A DNA stretch of 58,537 nt, from assembly GCA_002869855.2 (NCBI GenBank), contig NEWQ02000024.1, forward strand, positions 56,278 through 114,814, read 5' to 3'. Shown here in pieces: positions 47,054-54,524 of the stretch. Position 1 is the first letter of the stretch, and the number at the start of each line of letters is the position of its first letter. The notes under the pieces are model-generated. The model worked only from the letters and a program-made list of their open reading frames with translations, was not told where the DNA came from and did not search any database. The stretch comes from Nitrospira sp. CG24D. GTDB taxonomy: Bacteria > Nitrospirota > Nitrospiria > Nitrospirales > Nitrospiraceae. The position numbers and the translations under genes are program-made.

Positions 47054-47677
47054 ATGAGTGAAGTCGTCAAATTACAGTTGATTGGCCTCTCGGTCATCGG
47101 AAGCGGCGTCCTTATTCTGCTCTTTATCCGCTCGCAATTTCTGCGGGTCATGGGATTTGTGGCCATCGTCCTTGGCCTGTTTTCCTTGGTGGCTCTGGCC
47201 GTCCCGCAGATGGCCTCATTGCCGCCCGCTGAAGAAAGCATCGACATCGCGAGCATCAAAACGCCGGCCGATATGGCATCGATCGGCCAGAAGATTTTCT
47301 TCAGCAAGGGGCAATGCGCGCTCTGTCATACCATCGGTCCCAGCGAGTCGGCCCGCTGTCCCGATCTCAAGGGCATCGGGGCGAAACTCAGCCGGGAATT
47401 CATCTTCGAAAGTTTGACCCAGCCTCAGGCCTATGTCTATCTCGACTATCGCCACGAGGGGCTGCCGAAGGAATATCCGGCTCGGATGCCCTACATCAAT
47501 AAGAATCCCATCGGATTGTCAAAGAACGAAATTCTTTCCGTGATCGCGTTCCTGCAGCAGATGAGCGGCGAACCGATCTCGGTAAATCCGTCGGAACTGG
47601 AAATGCCCGGGGCGGCCCCGGCGGCTCCCGTGAAGTCGGCTCAAGTTGAAACCGTGACTGTCGCGCAAGCGAAGTAA
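47054..47677 (+). CDS. Membrane-anchored monohaem cytochrome c
   Basis: A 207-residue protein with two N-terminal helices (~8-25, 32-51) and a cytochrome c domain with CALCH (88-92). A likely axial Met is in PARMPYINK, and a Pro/Ala-rich tail follows. It starts 27 bp after the second bd-like subunit with AGAGGAG upstream. It probably docks on that subunit as an electron donor. Confidence 0.86.
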   Translation: MSEVVKLQLIGLSVIGSGVLILLFIRSQFLRVMGFVAIVLGLFSLVALAVPQMASLPPAEESIDIASIKTPADMASIGQKIFFSKGQCALCHTIGPSESARCPDLKGIGAKLSREFIFESLTQPQAYVYLDYRHEGLPKEYPARMPYINKNPIGLSKNEILSVIAFLQQMSGEPISVNPSELEMPGAAPAAPVKSAQVETVTVAQAK

Positions 47678-47686
47678 GGAGGGGAT

Positions 47687-48406
47687 ATGGGCGGCTCCCT
47701 CGTAAGGCCAGTGCTTCTGATTCTCTCGATGTATGTGTTTCTGAAGTTTGTGGTGCCTAATATTCCAGGCTCCGCGCCTTTGCCGTCCAGCCTGATTTTT
47801 CTGTACCTCATGCTGACGACGACGGGCATCGTCATCTTCGCGACCCTGAGCCGCGAATCGAAGGATGCCTTCTTCGCTCCGATTCTGAATTTTCTCACGG
47901 GAGAAAACATCGGCGCGATGCAAGCCGCCCGCTATGGATTCTTGATCCTCTTCCCGTTGCTGGTCGGCTGGCAAACCTACGGGAGCACCGCGACGAGCGA
48001 TGCGCCTCCCGCTGAAAACCGCACCATCCATCCGGCTCCCCCGGGAGAGTACACCGGCCTGTCAAACCCGGTCTCGAAGACGCCGGAAAATATTATGCAG
48101 GGGAAAGGCTTCTACGCCGCGTTCTGTTCGCCATGCCACGGCGGCAAGTTTGACGGCAAAGGGCCGGCGGCCCGCGGCTTCAATCCCCCGCCCGCGAATT
48201 TCTCCGATCCCACCACGATCGCCATGCTTCAGGAGAGCTATCTGTTCTGGCGGATCAAGAAAGGCGGCGTCGGCCTCCCGATCGAGGGCATGCCCTGGAA
48301 GTCAGCCATGCCGCGGTGGGAAGTGGAGTTGCCGGATGAGTGGATCTGGAAGATCATCATGGGCGAGTACGACGGCGCCCATCAGTCACCGAGAACGTGG
48401 GAATAA
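47687..48406 (+). CDS. Membrane-anchored monohaem cytochrome c
   Basis: A 239-residue protein with three hydrophobic helices (~7-24, 35-53, 80-97) and a cytochrome c domain with CSPCH (147-151). A possible Met ligand is in EGMPWKSAMP. It starts 9 bp after the previous gene behind a GGAGGGG. The domain resembles the first gene of the locus in its YLFWRIKKGG/GMPWKSAM part (WFWRISEGVPNTKMKAWKS there), suggesting common descent. Confidence 0.86.
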   Translation: MGGSLVRPVLLILSMYVFLKFVVPNIPGSAPLPSSLIFLYLMLTTTGIVIFATLSRESKDAFFAPILNFLTGENIGAMQAARYGFLILFPLLVGWQTYGSTATSDAPPAENRTIHPAPPGEYTGLSNPVSKTPENIMQGKGFYAAFCSPCHGGKFDGKGPAARGFNPPPANFSDPTTIAMLQESYLFWRIKKGGVGLPIEGMPWKSAMPRWEVELPDEWIWKIIMGEYDGAHQSPRTWE

Positions 48407-48458
48407 TGCGAAGAGACGATCGGTCGTTGTCCTTCTGTGAATCGAATACGAGGCCCGT

Positions 48459-49298
48459 ATGAAACCGGCGAATCAGATCAGACAGTGGGTGAGCGGAGTC
48501 GGAGCGGTCGCAGTAACGGCTCTCATTCTGTCCGGAGCGGCTCCAGGCTTGGCGCAGGAAAGCGAGAGCGTGTCCGTGAGTGCGCCGATGGTCAAGGGAA
48601 CCCTTCCCGTCGATGATCCCAATGCGGCCGTCTGGAGCACGGCCAAACCGGCGAAATTCCCGATGTCACCGCAAGTGCACTGGCCCAACCGTATCCTGGA
48701 AACCACCGTCAAGGATCTCTCCGTGCGGGCGCTCCATGACGGCACGCAAGTAGCCGTGCTGCTGGAATACGCCGATCCGACGGAAGACCCGGATGACGCC
48801 GCTGCGATTGAATTCATGGTCGGCGACAAGAAAGCGCATTTTGCCCATGGCCAGCCGATGGCGCAGGTCGAGGGCGGTCCGGTCAACATTTGGTATTGGA
48901 AGAACAAGGACAAGAAGGGCGTGGATATGAACGCCATGGGATTCGGGACGCTGAAGGTCCAAACCCATCAAGACGTGAAAGCCACCGGGGCCTTCTCCAA
49001 CGGGACCTGGAAAGTGGTCTTTACGAGGCCGCTGGCGACCGAACATCCGGCCGAAGATACGCAACTCGCTCTGGGCGGATTCATCAACATCGCGTTTGCG
49101 GTCTGGGATGGGCGAAAAGACGGAGCAGGCGACCTAGTCGAGAAGGGCTCACAGAAGGCCGTGTCCTCCTGGTGGTATTTCCGTGCGGAAGCGCCGCCGG
49201 ATTACTCCGGCTACTACTACGCGGCGTTCGCGGCGGCACTGGCTCTGGGGTTCCAGTTTGTCCTGATCAGAAAATTGAAGAAAGGACAGGCAGCATGA
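48459..49298 (+). CDS. Ethylbenzene-dehydrogenase-like haem b domain protein
   Basis: A 279-residue exported protein: signal peptide (cleavage near GLAQ/ES), one beta-rich domain of the type found in gamma subunits of type II DMSO-reductase-family enzymes (DPNAAVWSTAKPAKFPMSPQ... WKVVFTRPL... FINIAFAVWDG), and a C-terminal anchor helix (~253-271). Those gamma subunits bind haem b by Met and Lys. No catalytic molybdenum subunit is encoded here. It may be an extra haem of the bd-like complex or a link to nitrite oxidoreductase (inference). It overlaps the next gene by 4 nt (ATGA). Confidence 0.8.
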   Translation: MKPANQIRQWVSGVGAVAVTALILSGAAPGLAQESESVSVSAPMVKGTLPVDDPNAAVWSTAKPAKFPMSPQVHWPNRILETTVKDLSVRALHDGTQVAVLLEYADPTEDPDDAAAIEFMVGDKKAHFAHGQPMAQVEGGPVNIWYWKNKDKKGVDMNAMGFGTLKVQTHQDVKATGAFSNGTWKVVFTRPLATEHPAEDTQLALGGFINIAFAVWDGRKDGAGDLVEKGSQKAVSSWWYFRAEAPPDYSGYYYAAFAAALALGFQFVLIRKLKKGQAA

Positions 49299-50314
49299 AG
49301 GCGGCAAGGCTACAAGTCATAGGAACGGTCGCCGGCCTGATTGGAATCTGGGCCATGACCGCAGGCGGCTGTGCCAGCGAACAGCAGAAGAAGGGCCATG
49401 AATTGTACGCCCACTACTGCATGCATTGTCACGGCGAGAGCGGCCGGCAGAACGAAGGCTTCAATTGGTCGTCCATGCCGGATCCCAAGCCCAAAGACCT
49501 TTCGAACAAATCGGAAATGAGCACCTTCAAGGACGAGGATATTTTCAATACGATCTCCCGCGACATGAAAGATACCAGTCCGGGCGGAGATAAGATCGGC
49601 GACGACGACTTTGCCGTGCCGACCATGCCCACTTTCAAGTACACGCTCTCAGAAGATGAAGTCTGGGCGATCGTCGGGTATGTGCGCACGCTGCACGGGA
49701 TGAAGCTGGAGTTCAAGGTTGAAGAGCGCAAGAAAGAATTGACCGATGCCCTGAAGACGGCCCAGGAGGCATTCGATCAGTCCAAGCAGGCCTATGAAGC
49801 GGCCGAAAAGAAGGCCAGCGACGAAGCTGAGAAGAAAAGCGAAGCCACGAAGAAGGACGTGGAAGTGGATGAAGCGTCCTATGCGAAAGAACAGGCGGCG
49901 ATGGCCGTGGCGAAGAAGTCGCTCGATACCGCGCAAGTCATGCTCAACAATTTCGGGACGCGTCCCGGCAAAGGGCTGAACATCGCCCGTCCGGACATGA
50001 CGATGACGGCTGAGCAAGCCGCACAGCAGGCGGAGCTGGGCAAGCGCCTCTATCAGAACAAGTACGGCTGCAACGGTTGCCACAGCCTGGCTGGAGAAGG
50101 CGGAAAAGTGGGTCCGGCTCTGGACCGCGCGGGCTTCCGGCTGAATTCGACCTGGGTGTACCGCTGGTTGAAGAATCCGCAGGCCATGAAGGCCGAAACC
50201 AGAATGCCGGCGCTGGGTCTCAGCGACGCAGACGCCAAAGCCGTGAGCATGTACCTGAGCACTATGCGCGCGCCGAAAGCCGAAGAGCCGGTTGCAGAGA
50301 AGCCGGCGAGCTGA
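49295..50314 (+). CDS. Dihaem cytochrome c lipoprotein with coiled-coil linker
   Basis: A 339-residue protein with lipobox AGGC (Cys26) and two cytochrome c domains: CMHCH (42-46) and CNGCH (259-263). The domains are separated by a Lys/Glu/Ala-rich coiled coil (~137-216). The second domain has a candidate axial Met in TRMPALGLS. The coiled coil could hold the haems tens of angstroms apart, as an extendable bridge between complexes. It is the last gene of the respiratory locus; a dispersed repeat follows. Confidence 0.88.
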   Translation: MKAARLQVIGTVAGLIGIWAMTAGGCASEQQKKGHELYAHYCMHCHGESGRQNEGFNWSSMPDPKPKDLSNKSEMSTFKDEDIFNTISRDMKDTSPGGDKIGDDDFAVPTMPTFKYTLSEDEVWAIVGYVRTLHGMKLEFKVEERKKELTDALKTAQEAFDQSKQAYEAAEKKASDEAEKKSEATKKDVEVDEASYAKEQAAMAVAKKSLDTAQVMLNNFGTRPGKGLNIARPDMTMTAEQAAQQAELGKRLYQNKYGCNGCHSLAGEGGKVGPALDRAGFRLNSTWVYRWLKNPQAMKAETRMPALGLSDADAKAVSMYLSTMRAPKAEEPVAEKPAS

Positions 50315-50329
50315 GCGAAGAGCCACCGC

Positions 50330-50453
50330 AGGATGCTCAAAAAGGCCGTCCGGCAAGGCCGCAGTCAGCGAAGAGGCGAGGGGCGTACTCTGTGTGGTAC
50401 GTGGAGCCTCTGAGTGCCGCGAGAACGCCGCTGGTGGACTTTTTCAGCGTCCT
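50330..50453. repeat. Dispersed palindromic repeat, copy B
   Basis: A 124-bp element with near-perfect inverted ends (AGGATGCTCAAAAAG left; CTTTTTCAGCGTCCT right, 13 of 15 matching). It is the same family as 10838-10949, in opposite orientation. It ends 1 bp before the ubiA stop codon and 15 bp after the stop of the dihaem cytochrome, sitting between convergent genes. Confidence 0.78.
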
Positions 50454-50454
50454 G

Positions 50455-51360
50455 TTACGAGAGAAATCCGGCGATCAGCCCGACGAAGATCGCCAGTCCG
50501 GCCCACACGTGAGCCTGAAACATTCGGAATGCCTGCGACGGGGTGAGCACCCCGCGCAGGGCTCCGGTCTGCATCGCGAAAAATACACTCACAGCGCCCA
50601 GCATCAGAAAGTAGGGCCAGCCGATTCCGGTCTGCAGGCCTGCTGCAATTAGCAGCATCAGCATCACGCCCAGCATCAGACCGACCGCGATCCAGATGGA
50701 TGAGCCAAAGAAGAGCGCGGACGATTTCACGCCGATGCGCCGGTCATCCTCCAGATCTTGAATGGCATAGATGGTGTCGTACGCTATCGCCCAGACGATC
50801 GTGGCGGCAAAGACAGTCCATGCGGTCCGATCGAGCGTTCCTCTGGCGGCTGCCCAGGCCATGATCGTGCCCCAGCCGAATGCCAGTCCGAGCATCGCCT
50901 GGGGAATGTGAAATACCCGTTTGGAAAATGGGTACAGCGCAGCCAGGGCCAGCGCGATCGGTGAGAGCCGCAGAGTCAGCGGATTGAGCAGCCACAAGAG
51001 ACCGGCCGCGGGTAAGAGGAGGGTCGCGAGGACGGCGAAGGCCTGCCGTCTCGTTAGTTCTCCCGAGGCCAGCGGGCGGGTTTTCGTTCTTGCGACCCGG
51101 CGATCGAAGGATTGATCGGCGAGATCGTTCAGCACCACACCGGCGCTGCGCATCAGAAATGAGCCGGCGACAAAAATCGTGAGCAGGCGCAGCGACGGAA
51201 ATCCCCGCTCCGCCAGGACCAGCGCCCAGCAGGTCGGCAGCAATAAGAGGACGGTGCCGGTTTGATTGCGAAAACGGATTAAGCGCAGCCAGGCTTCCCA
51301 CGGAACTGATTTGGAATGTGTGGAAATATCTGCTGGGTCATCGAGCATGGCCGGGACCAT
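50455..51360 (-). CDS. ubiA: UbiA-family aromatic prenyltransferase
   Basis: A 301-residue membrane enzyme with about eight to nine helices and both Asp-rich motifs: NDLADQSFDRRVARTKTRPLA and DTIYAIQDLEDDRRIGVKS. These are typical of 4-hydroxybenzoate polyprenyltransferase. It attaches a prenyl chain to an aromatic ring in quinone synthesis. Other quinone genes are not adjacent, and Nitrospira may use menaquinone, so the acceptor is uncertain. The start is ambiguous (51360 or 51348). Confidence 0.88.
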   Translation of the reverse strand: MVPAMLDDPADISTHSKSVPWEAWLRLIRFRNQTGTVLLLLPTCWALVLAERGFPSLRLLTIFVAGSFLMRSAGVVLNDLADQSFDRRVARTKTRPLASGELTRRQAFAVLATLLLPAAGLLWLLNPLTLRLSPIALALAALYPFSKRVFHIPQAMLGLAFGWGTIMAWAAARGTLDRTAWTVFAATIVWAIAYDTIYAIQDLEDDRRIGVKSSALFFGSSIWIAVGLMLGVMLMLLIAAGLQTGIGWPYFLMLGAVSVFFAMQTGALRGVLTPSQAFRMFQAHVWAGLAIFVGLIAGFLS

Positions 51361-51397
51361 AGCCCAGGACGGAATAGCTGTCAATTTGTTGCCTGAG

Positions 51398-51427
51398 TTG
51401 TGATCGGTCCCGCGTTTTCTGTATAAA
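51398..51427 (+). promoter_or_regulatory. Putative promoter of the caspase-fold lipoprotein gene
   Basis: TTGTGA (51398-51403), 18 bp, TATAAA (51422-51427). TATAAAAC recurs 36 bp later (51458-51465). This promoter argues against a GTG start at 51431. Confidence 0.4.
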
Positions 51428-51445
51428 ACAGTGGTGCAACAAGTG

Positions 51446-53497
51446 ATGCAGCGACGATATAAAACTGTTTGGTGCCGCGCGTCCATCGGGCTCCTTCTCA
51501 TGGGGATGGCGCTGACGACATGGACCGGATGCTCCTGGTTCAAGCGAGCCGATGGCTTGGCAGGGATCGCGCCCATTGCGCTCTCGCCGGTCTTGCGGGT
51601 GCCTCCCTCCCTGGCCACGACTACCATTGCCTACCAAAACGCCTGCGGAGCGTCGGTGACGGTGCCCATCGGCGGTCCCTTAGTCGCCGCGCTCCAACAA
51701 AAGATGGGCCGGGTTTTCCAGCAAGTGGTGATGGATCAGGCCGTATCTTCAGACGGGGTGATCGAGGCATCCGTCGGCTTGAGGCAGATTGATCTGGCGA
51801 TTCCCCGGCGTATCAAAAAAACCTATCCGGTGACGGTCACCGTCGGCCTCGACGTCGCGTATCTGGCCGGCGATGGCTCGACGCTGTGGACGAAGAAGCT
51901 CCAAAGTTCCGGTCTCGGCGAAGTAGAGGTTCAGGAGACTACGTGCGACGTCACGGGACTGGAGCCGGTGGTCAAGGAGGCGATCGATCTGGTGGCCGAA
52001 GGCGCGGCGAAACAGATCAGCGACTCGATTAAGATTCGTGAATATGCCGGGGCCAAGCCGAGCCGGGGGCCGGCCCTCGCACCGGCTGTCGCCACCCTGC
52101 CCGTTGCCGTCCCCGATGTCGCGGCTGTGCCTGCCCGACCAGTGGAGCCGGCGGCGCAGACATCCCTTGAGCGGCTGCCAGCGGTCCCGAGTGCTGCCGC
52201 AACCCCGTCGAATCAAACGGGGGAGACATCGGCCCTGCTCTCATTCCGGGTCATTCTGCGGGATGATAACCGGGATCACATGCTCCAGCCGGATGAGCCG
52301 CTGACGATTGATGTGGAAGTGAAGAATGAAGGGCGCACGGAGGCGCAAGGCGTCGAGGTCGTGGTGGAAGGGACCGGGGTTATGACAGCCCAGTTTCCGT
52401 CACCCCTGGCTGTCGGCGATGTCTTGCCGGGAGAAATCAAGCGCGTGACCGTGACGAAGCCGATAGCCAGTGCGAAAGAACCGCAGCGCGGAGAATTGCT
52501 GTTCGGTCTGCGGGCCGCCTCCCCGATGGGCCAGGTCCCGCCGGTCAAGAAATTCACCATCCTGGTCAAGCCGGGTTCGGCAGACGGGACTCAGGCGGCA
52601 ATCGACGTCGATCAGCCGCCGAAGGGAACGGCGGCGCTCAAGCAGCAGAAAGCGGTCGTCATTGCCATCGGGGTGGGCCGATTCCGTGATACCCAAGTGC
52701 CGTCCGTGAAATTTGCGGCGCGGGATGCCGAGGTCATGGCCGCCTATCTTCAATCCATCACAGGGCTGTCCGCGGACCGTGTGCGTGTGCTGACCGATGG
52801 ACATGGGCTCAAACAGGATCTTGCCGAGACGTTCGATGAATGGCTGCCGAAGCGTGTGGATCCCAACACCGTCGTGTATGTGTATGTGGCCGGACGGGCG
52901 CTGGTCGACGGCGTCACCGGCGCGGTCTCGCTGGTGCCGTATGACGGCACGACCGTGTCGATGGGGCGTGTGTATTCTCTCCGACGATTGCAAGAATCGC
53001 TGGCGCGTTTGCCGATCCAGCGGGCCATTCTCATGTTCGATGTCTCATTGGAACATGCGGCCGGAGCCGATCCGGCGACCGGAGCGGCGCCGGTATGGGA
53101 GATCGGTGCGACGGACGCCAGCGCCAAAATGATGTGGATGATCGGAAATAATGGACTCCAAGAAGCCCGGGCTTTCGAGCCGGGGCGGCACGGACTCTTC
53201 ACCTATCAGTTGCTGCGGGGCCTGCAGGGACCGGCCGATCTCGATCGCGACGGGATAGTGGCGGCGGGTGAACTCTGCGCGTTTGCCCGCGGAGAAGTCG
53301 CCCGCATGACGAGTGAGCAGATCGGGAGTAGTCAGCAGCCGGTCTGTCTGCCGGCTCCAGGCCAAGGGGCATTGGTTCGGATCCATCCCATGGCGAAAGG
53401 GAATAATCCAAAGCCGGTGGTGCCGGTCAAGAAAGAGACTCCCGGACCAGGAGAGGTTCCGACCTCGTCGCCGGCGGGGGTCGGGCCGGGGCAGTAA
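51446..53497 (+). CDS. Caspase-fold (peptidase C14-like) lipoprotein, catalytically degenerate
   Basis: A 683-residue exported protein. Order: signal with TWTGC lipobox-like end (Cys29), N-terminal domain (~50-190), Pro/Ala-rich linker, a CARDB-like beta domain (~265-370) and a C-terminal caspase-type domain (~400-650, starting KAVVIAIGVGRF). The expected catalytic His motif (GHG after a hydrophobic strand) reads VYVAGRA, and the expected DxCxSG reads FDVSLEH, so both catalytic residues are missing. A perfect EF-hand loop, DLDRDGIVAAGE, follows. It is probably a binding or scaffold protein. A GTG at 51431 is an alternative start. Confidence 0.75.
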   Translation: MQRRYKTVWCRASIGLLLMGMALTTWTGCSWFKRADGLAGIAPIALSPVLRVPPSLATTTIAYQNACGASVTVPIGGPLVAALQQKMGRVFQQVVMDQAVSSDGVIEASVGLRQIDLAIPRRIKKTYPVTVTVGLDVAYLAGDGSTLWTKKLQSSGLGEVEVQETTCDVTGLEPVVKEAIDLVAEGAAKQISDSIKIREYAGAKPSRGPALAPAVATLPVAVPDVAAVPARPVEPAAQTSLERLPAVPSAAATPSNQTGETSALLSFRVILRDDNRDHMLQPDEPLTIDVEVKNEGRTEAQGVEVVVEGTGVMTAQFPSPLAVGDVLPGEIKRVTVTKPIASAKEPQRGELLFGLRAASPMGQVPPVKKFTILVKPGSADGTQAAIDVDQPPKGTAALKQQKAVVIAIGVGRFRDTQVPSVKFAARDAEVMAAYLQSITGLSADRVRVLTDGHGLKQDLAETFDEWLPKRVDPNTVVYVYVAGRALVDGVTGAVSLVPYDGTTVSMGRVYSLRRLQESLARLPIQRAILMFDVSLEHAAGADPATGAAPVWEIGATDASAKMMWMIGNNGLQEARAFEPGRHGLFTYQLLRGLQGPADLDRDGIVAAGELCAFARGEVARMTSEQIGSSQQPVCLPAPGQGALVRIHPMAKGNNPKPVVPVKKETPGPGEVPTSSPAGVGPGQ

Positions 53498-53522
53498 ATA
53501 GAACAGATCTTGCGCTCCTGCG

Positions 53523-53552
53523 TTGACAGGCCGCAGGGTACGCCGCTATCAT
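53523..53552 (+). promoter_or_regulatory. tRNA-Thr promoter
   Basis: TTGACA (53523-53528), 18 bp, TATCAT (53547-53552), 60 bp upstream of the tRNA. Confidence 0.65.
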
Positions 53553-53612
53553 TGCACCTGGTTCGTGGAACAGAGTGCAGGATACCCGAGCCATTCGCCG
53601 CATGTCAGGATC

Positions 53613-53688
53613 GCCGACGTAGCTCAGTTGGTAGAGCAGCTGTTTCGTAAACAGCAGGTCGCCCGTTCAATCCGGGTCGTCGGCTCCA
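53613..53688 (+). tRNA. tRNA-Thr (CGT)
   Basis: The acceptor arm GCCGACG (53613-53619) pairs with CGTCGGC (53678-53684); an encoded CCA ends the gene. The anticodon loop is TTCGTAA with anticodon CGT. The T-arm carries TTCAATC. The 3' end is duplicated downstream. Confidence 0.97.
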
Positions 53689-53705
53689 TTCCTTCTTCTC
53701 AAATC

Positions 53706-53722
53706 ATTGAACGGGCGAGCTG
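53706..53722 (-). repeat. Inverted fragment of the tRNA-Thr T-arm
   Basis: The complement reads CAGCTCGCCCGTTCAAT, matching tRNA positions 53655-53671 in 16 of 17 bases. Confidence 0.7.
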
Positions 53723-53895
53723 TGGGGGATTCGAAGGGGGTGTGCCCCCTTCGTGGGGATCGTACAAGGGGGTTCGCGACGCGAGGAATAACGAGCGTCA
53801 AGCTTGCGAACGCCGGCGAGTTGGTGAGCCGGCCGGAACTAGGCATCCGTATCTCGGTGAGGCAGGCTTCAGGGCCGAACCGATGACAGGTTGCT

Positions 53896-53922
53896 CCGTT
53901 CAATCCGGGTCGTCGGCTCCAT
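53896..53922 (+). repeat. Duplicated 3' end of tRNA-Thr (attachment-site-like)
   Basis: A 27-bp perfect direct repeat of 53663-53689 (T-loop to CCA plus one base), 233 bp away. Similarity continues upstream with one indel (CAGGT). This is the pattern left by site-specific integration at a tRNA 3' end. Confidence 0.75.
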
Positions 53923-54035
53923 CTTTCCTTCGTTTCTTTTTCTTCCGAATCACAACCGTCATCCGCAGCTCCTAGGATCCGTCGCTTTTCGTGAATTGTT
54001 TGGCGAGTCGGTCAAGTCTCGATAAGCTAGCGCTT

Positions 54036-54524
54036 ATGAAGAAGACCCTCATCGTGGCACTCGTGACAGGCATCGGCCTGCTCTCTTCCTGGGCGGCGGC
54101 TGCGACGGACTTTTCCGCCAGGGTAGTGACCGTTCATGAGGGCGATCGACTGTTGATCTATCACGCCGGCAAGAACGAGACAGTCTATCTGCAAGATATT
54201 GATTGCCCGGAGTTAAAGCAGCCGCACGGGCGGCGGGCTAAACACGTGACGCAGGCCTATGTGGGCGGCCGTGAAGTGCTTGTGAGGAACCTGCAACGCG
54301 ACAAACATGGCCGCACCACGGTCGAGATTATTTTGCCGAACGGGCGCAATCTGGGTCATGAATTGCTGAAGGAAGGTCTGGCCTGGTGGCGTAAATTCGA
54401 TTCCAAGGACCGCAGCCTGGGCGAAATCGAGACGCTTGTGCAAGCCGAACGAAAAGGCCTCTGGGCCGATCCCAATCCGGTCCCGCCCTGGAAGTGGACC
54501 CAACCGAAAAAGTCCCGCCGGTAG
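54036..54524 (+). CDS. Staphylococcal-nuclease-like protein with altered active site
   Basis: A 162-residue exported protein (signal peptide to ~AAA/TD, residue 23). It has the thermonuclease (SNase) pattern: VVTVHEGDRL, VYLQDIDCPELKQPHG, GREVLVRN, RDKHGRTTVEI and LLKEGLAWW. Of the nuclease catalytic set, Glu59 (DCPE) and Arg93 (GRT) are present, but the Arg expected just before the Leu of the IDxPE strand is Tyr51. Activity may be lost or changed. The ATG at 54036 gives the signal peptide. It converges on the sortase gene, whose stop abuts its own. Confidence 0.78.
   Translation: MKKTLIVALVTGIGLLSSWAAAATDFSARVVTVHEGDRLLIYHAGKNETVYLQDIDCPELKQPHGRRAKHVTQAYVGGREVLVRNLQRDKHGRTTVEIILPNGRNLGHELLKEGLAWWRKFDSKDRSLGEIETLVQAERKGLWADPNPVPPWKWTQPKKSRR

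Larger units (their letters stand above)
53689..54035. other. 347-bp non-coding interval after tRNA-Thr
   Basis: It contains fragments of the tRNA (inverted at 53706-53722, direct at 53896-53922) and several hairpins: CGAAGGGGG/CCCCCTTCG (53732-53753), GTTCGC/GCGAAC (53772-53811, with GACGC/GCGTC inside) and CCGGC/GCCGG (53813-53832). The frame that runs through it has no protein-like character. It may be a remnant of an integrated element. Confidence 0.55.

Noticed and set aside
53523..53975. Open frame running through tRNA-Thr and the repeat interval
   Set aside because: It reads through a tRNA and hairpins and lacks a ribosome-binding site or recognisable protein features.
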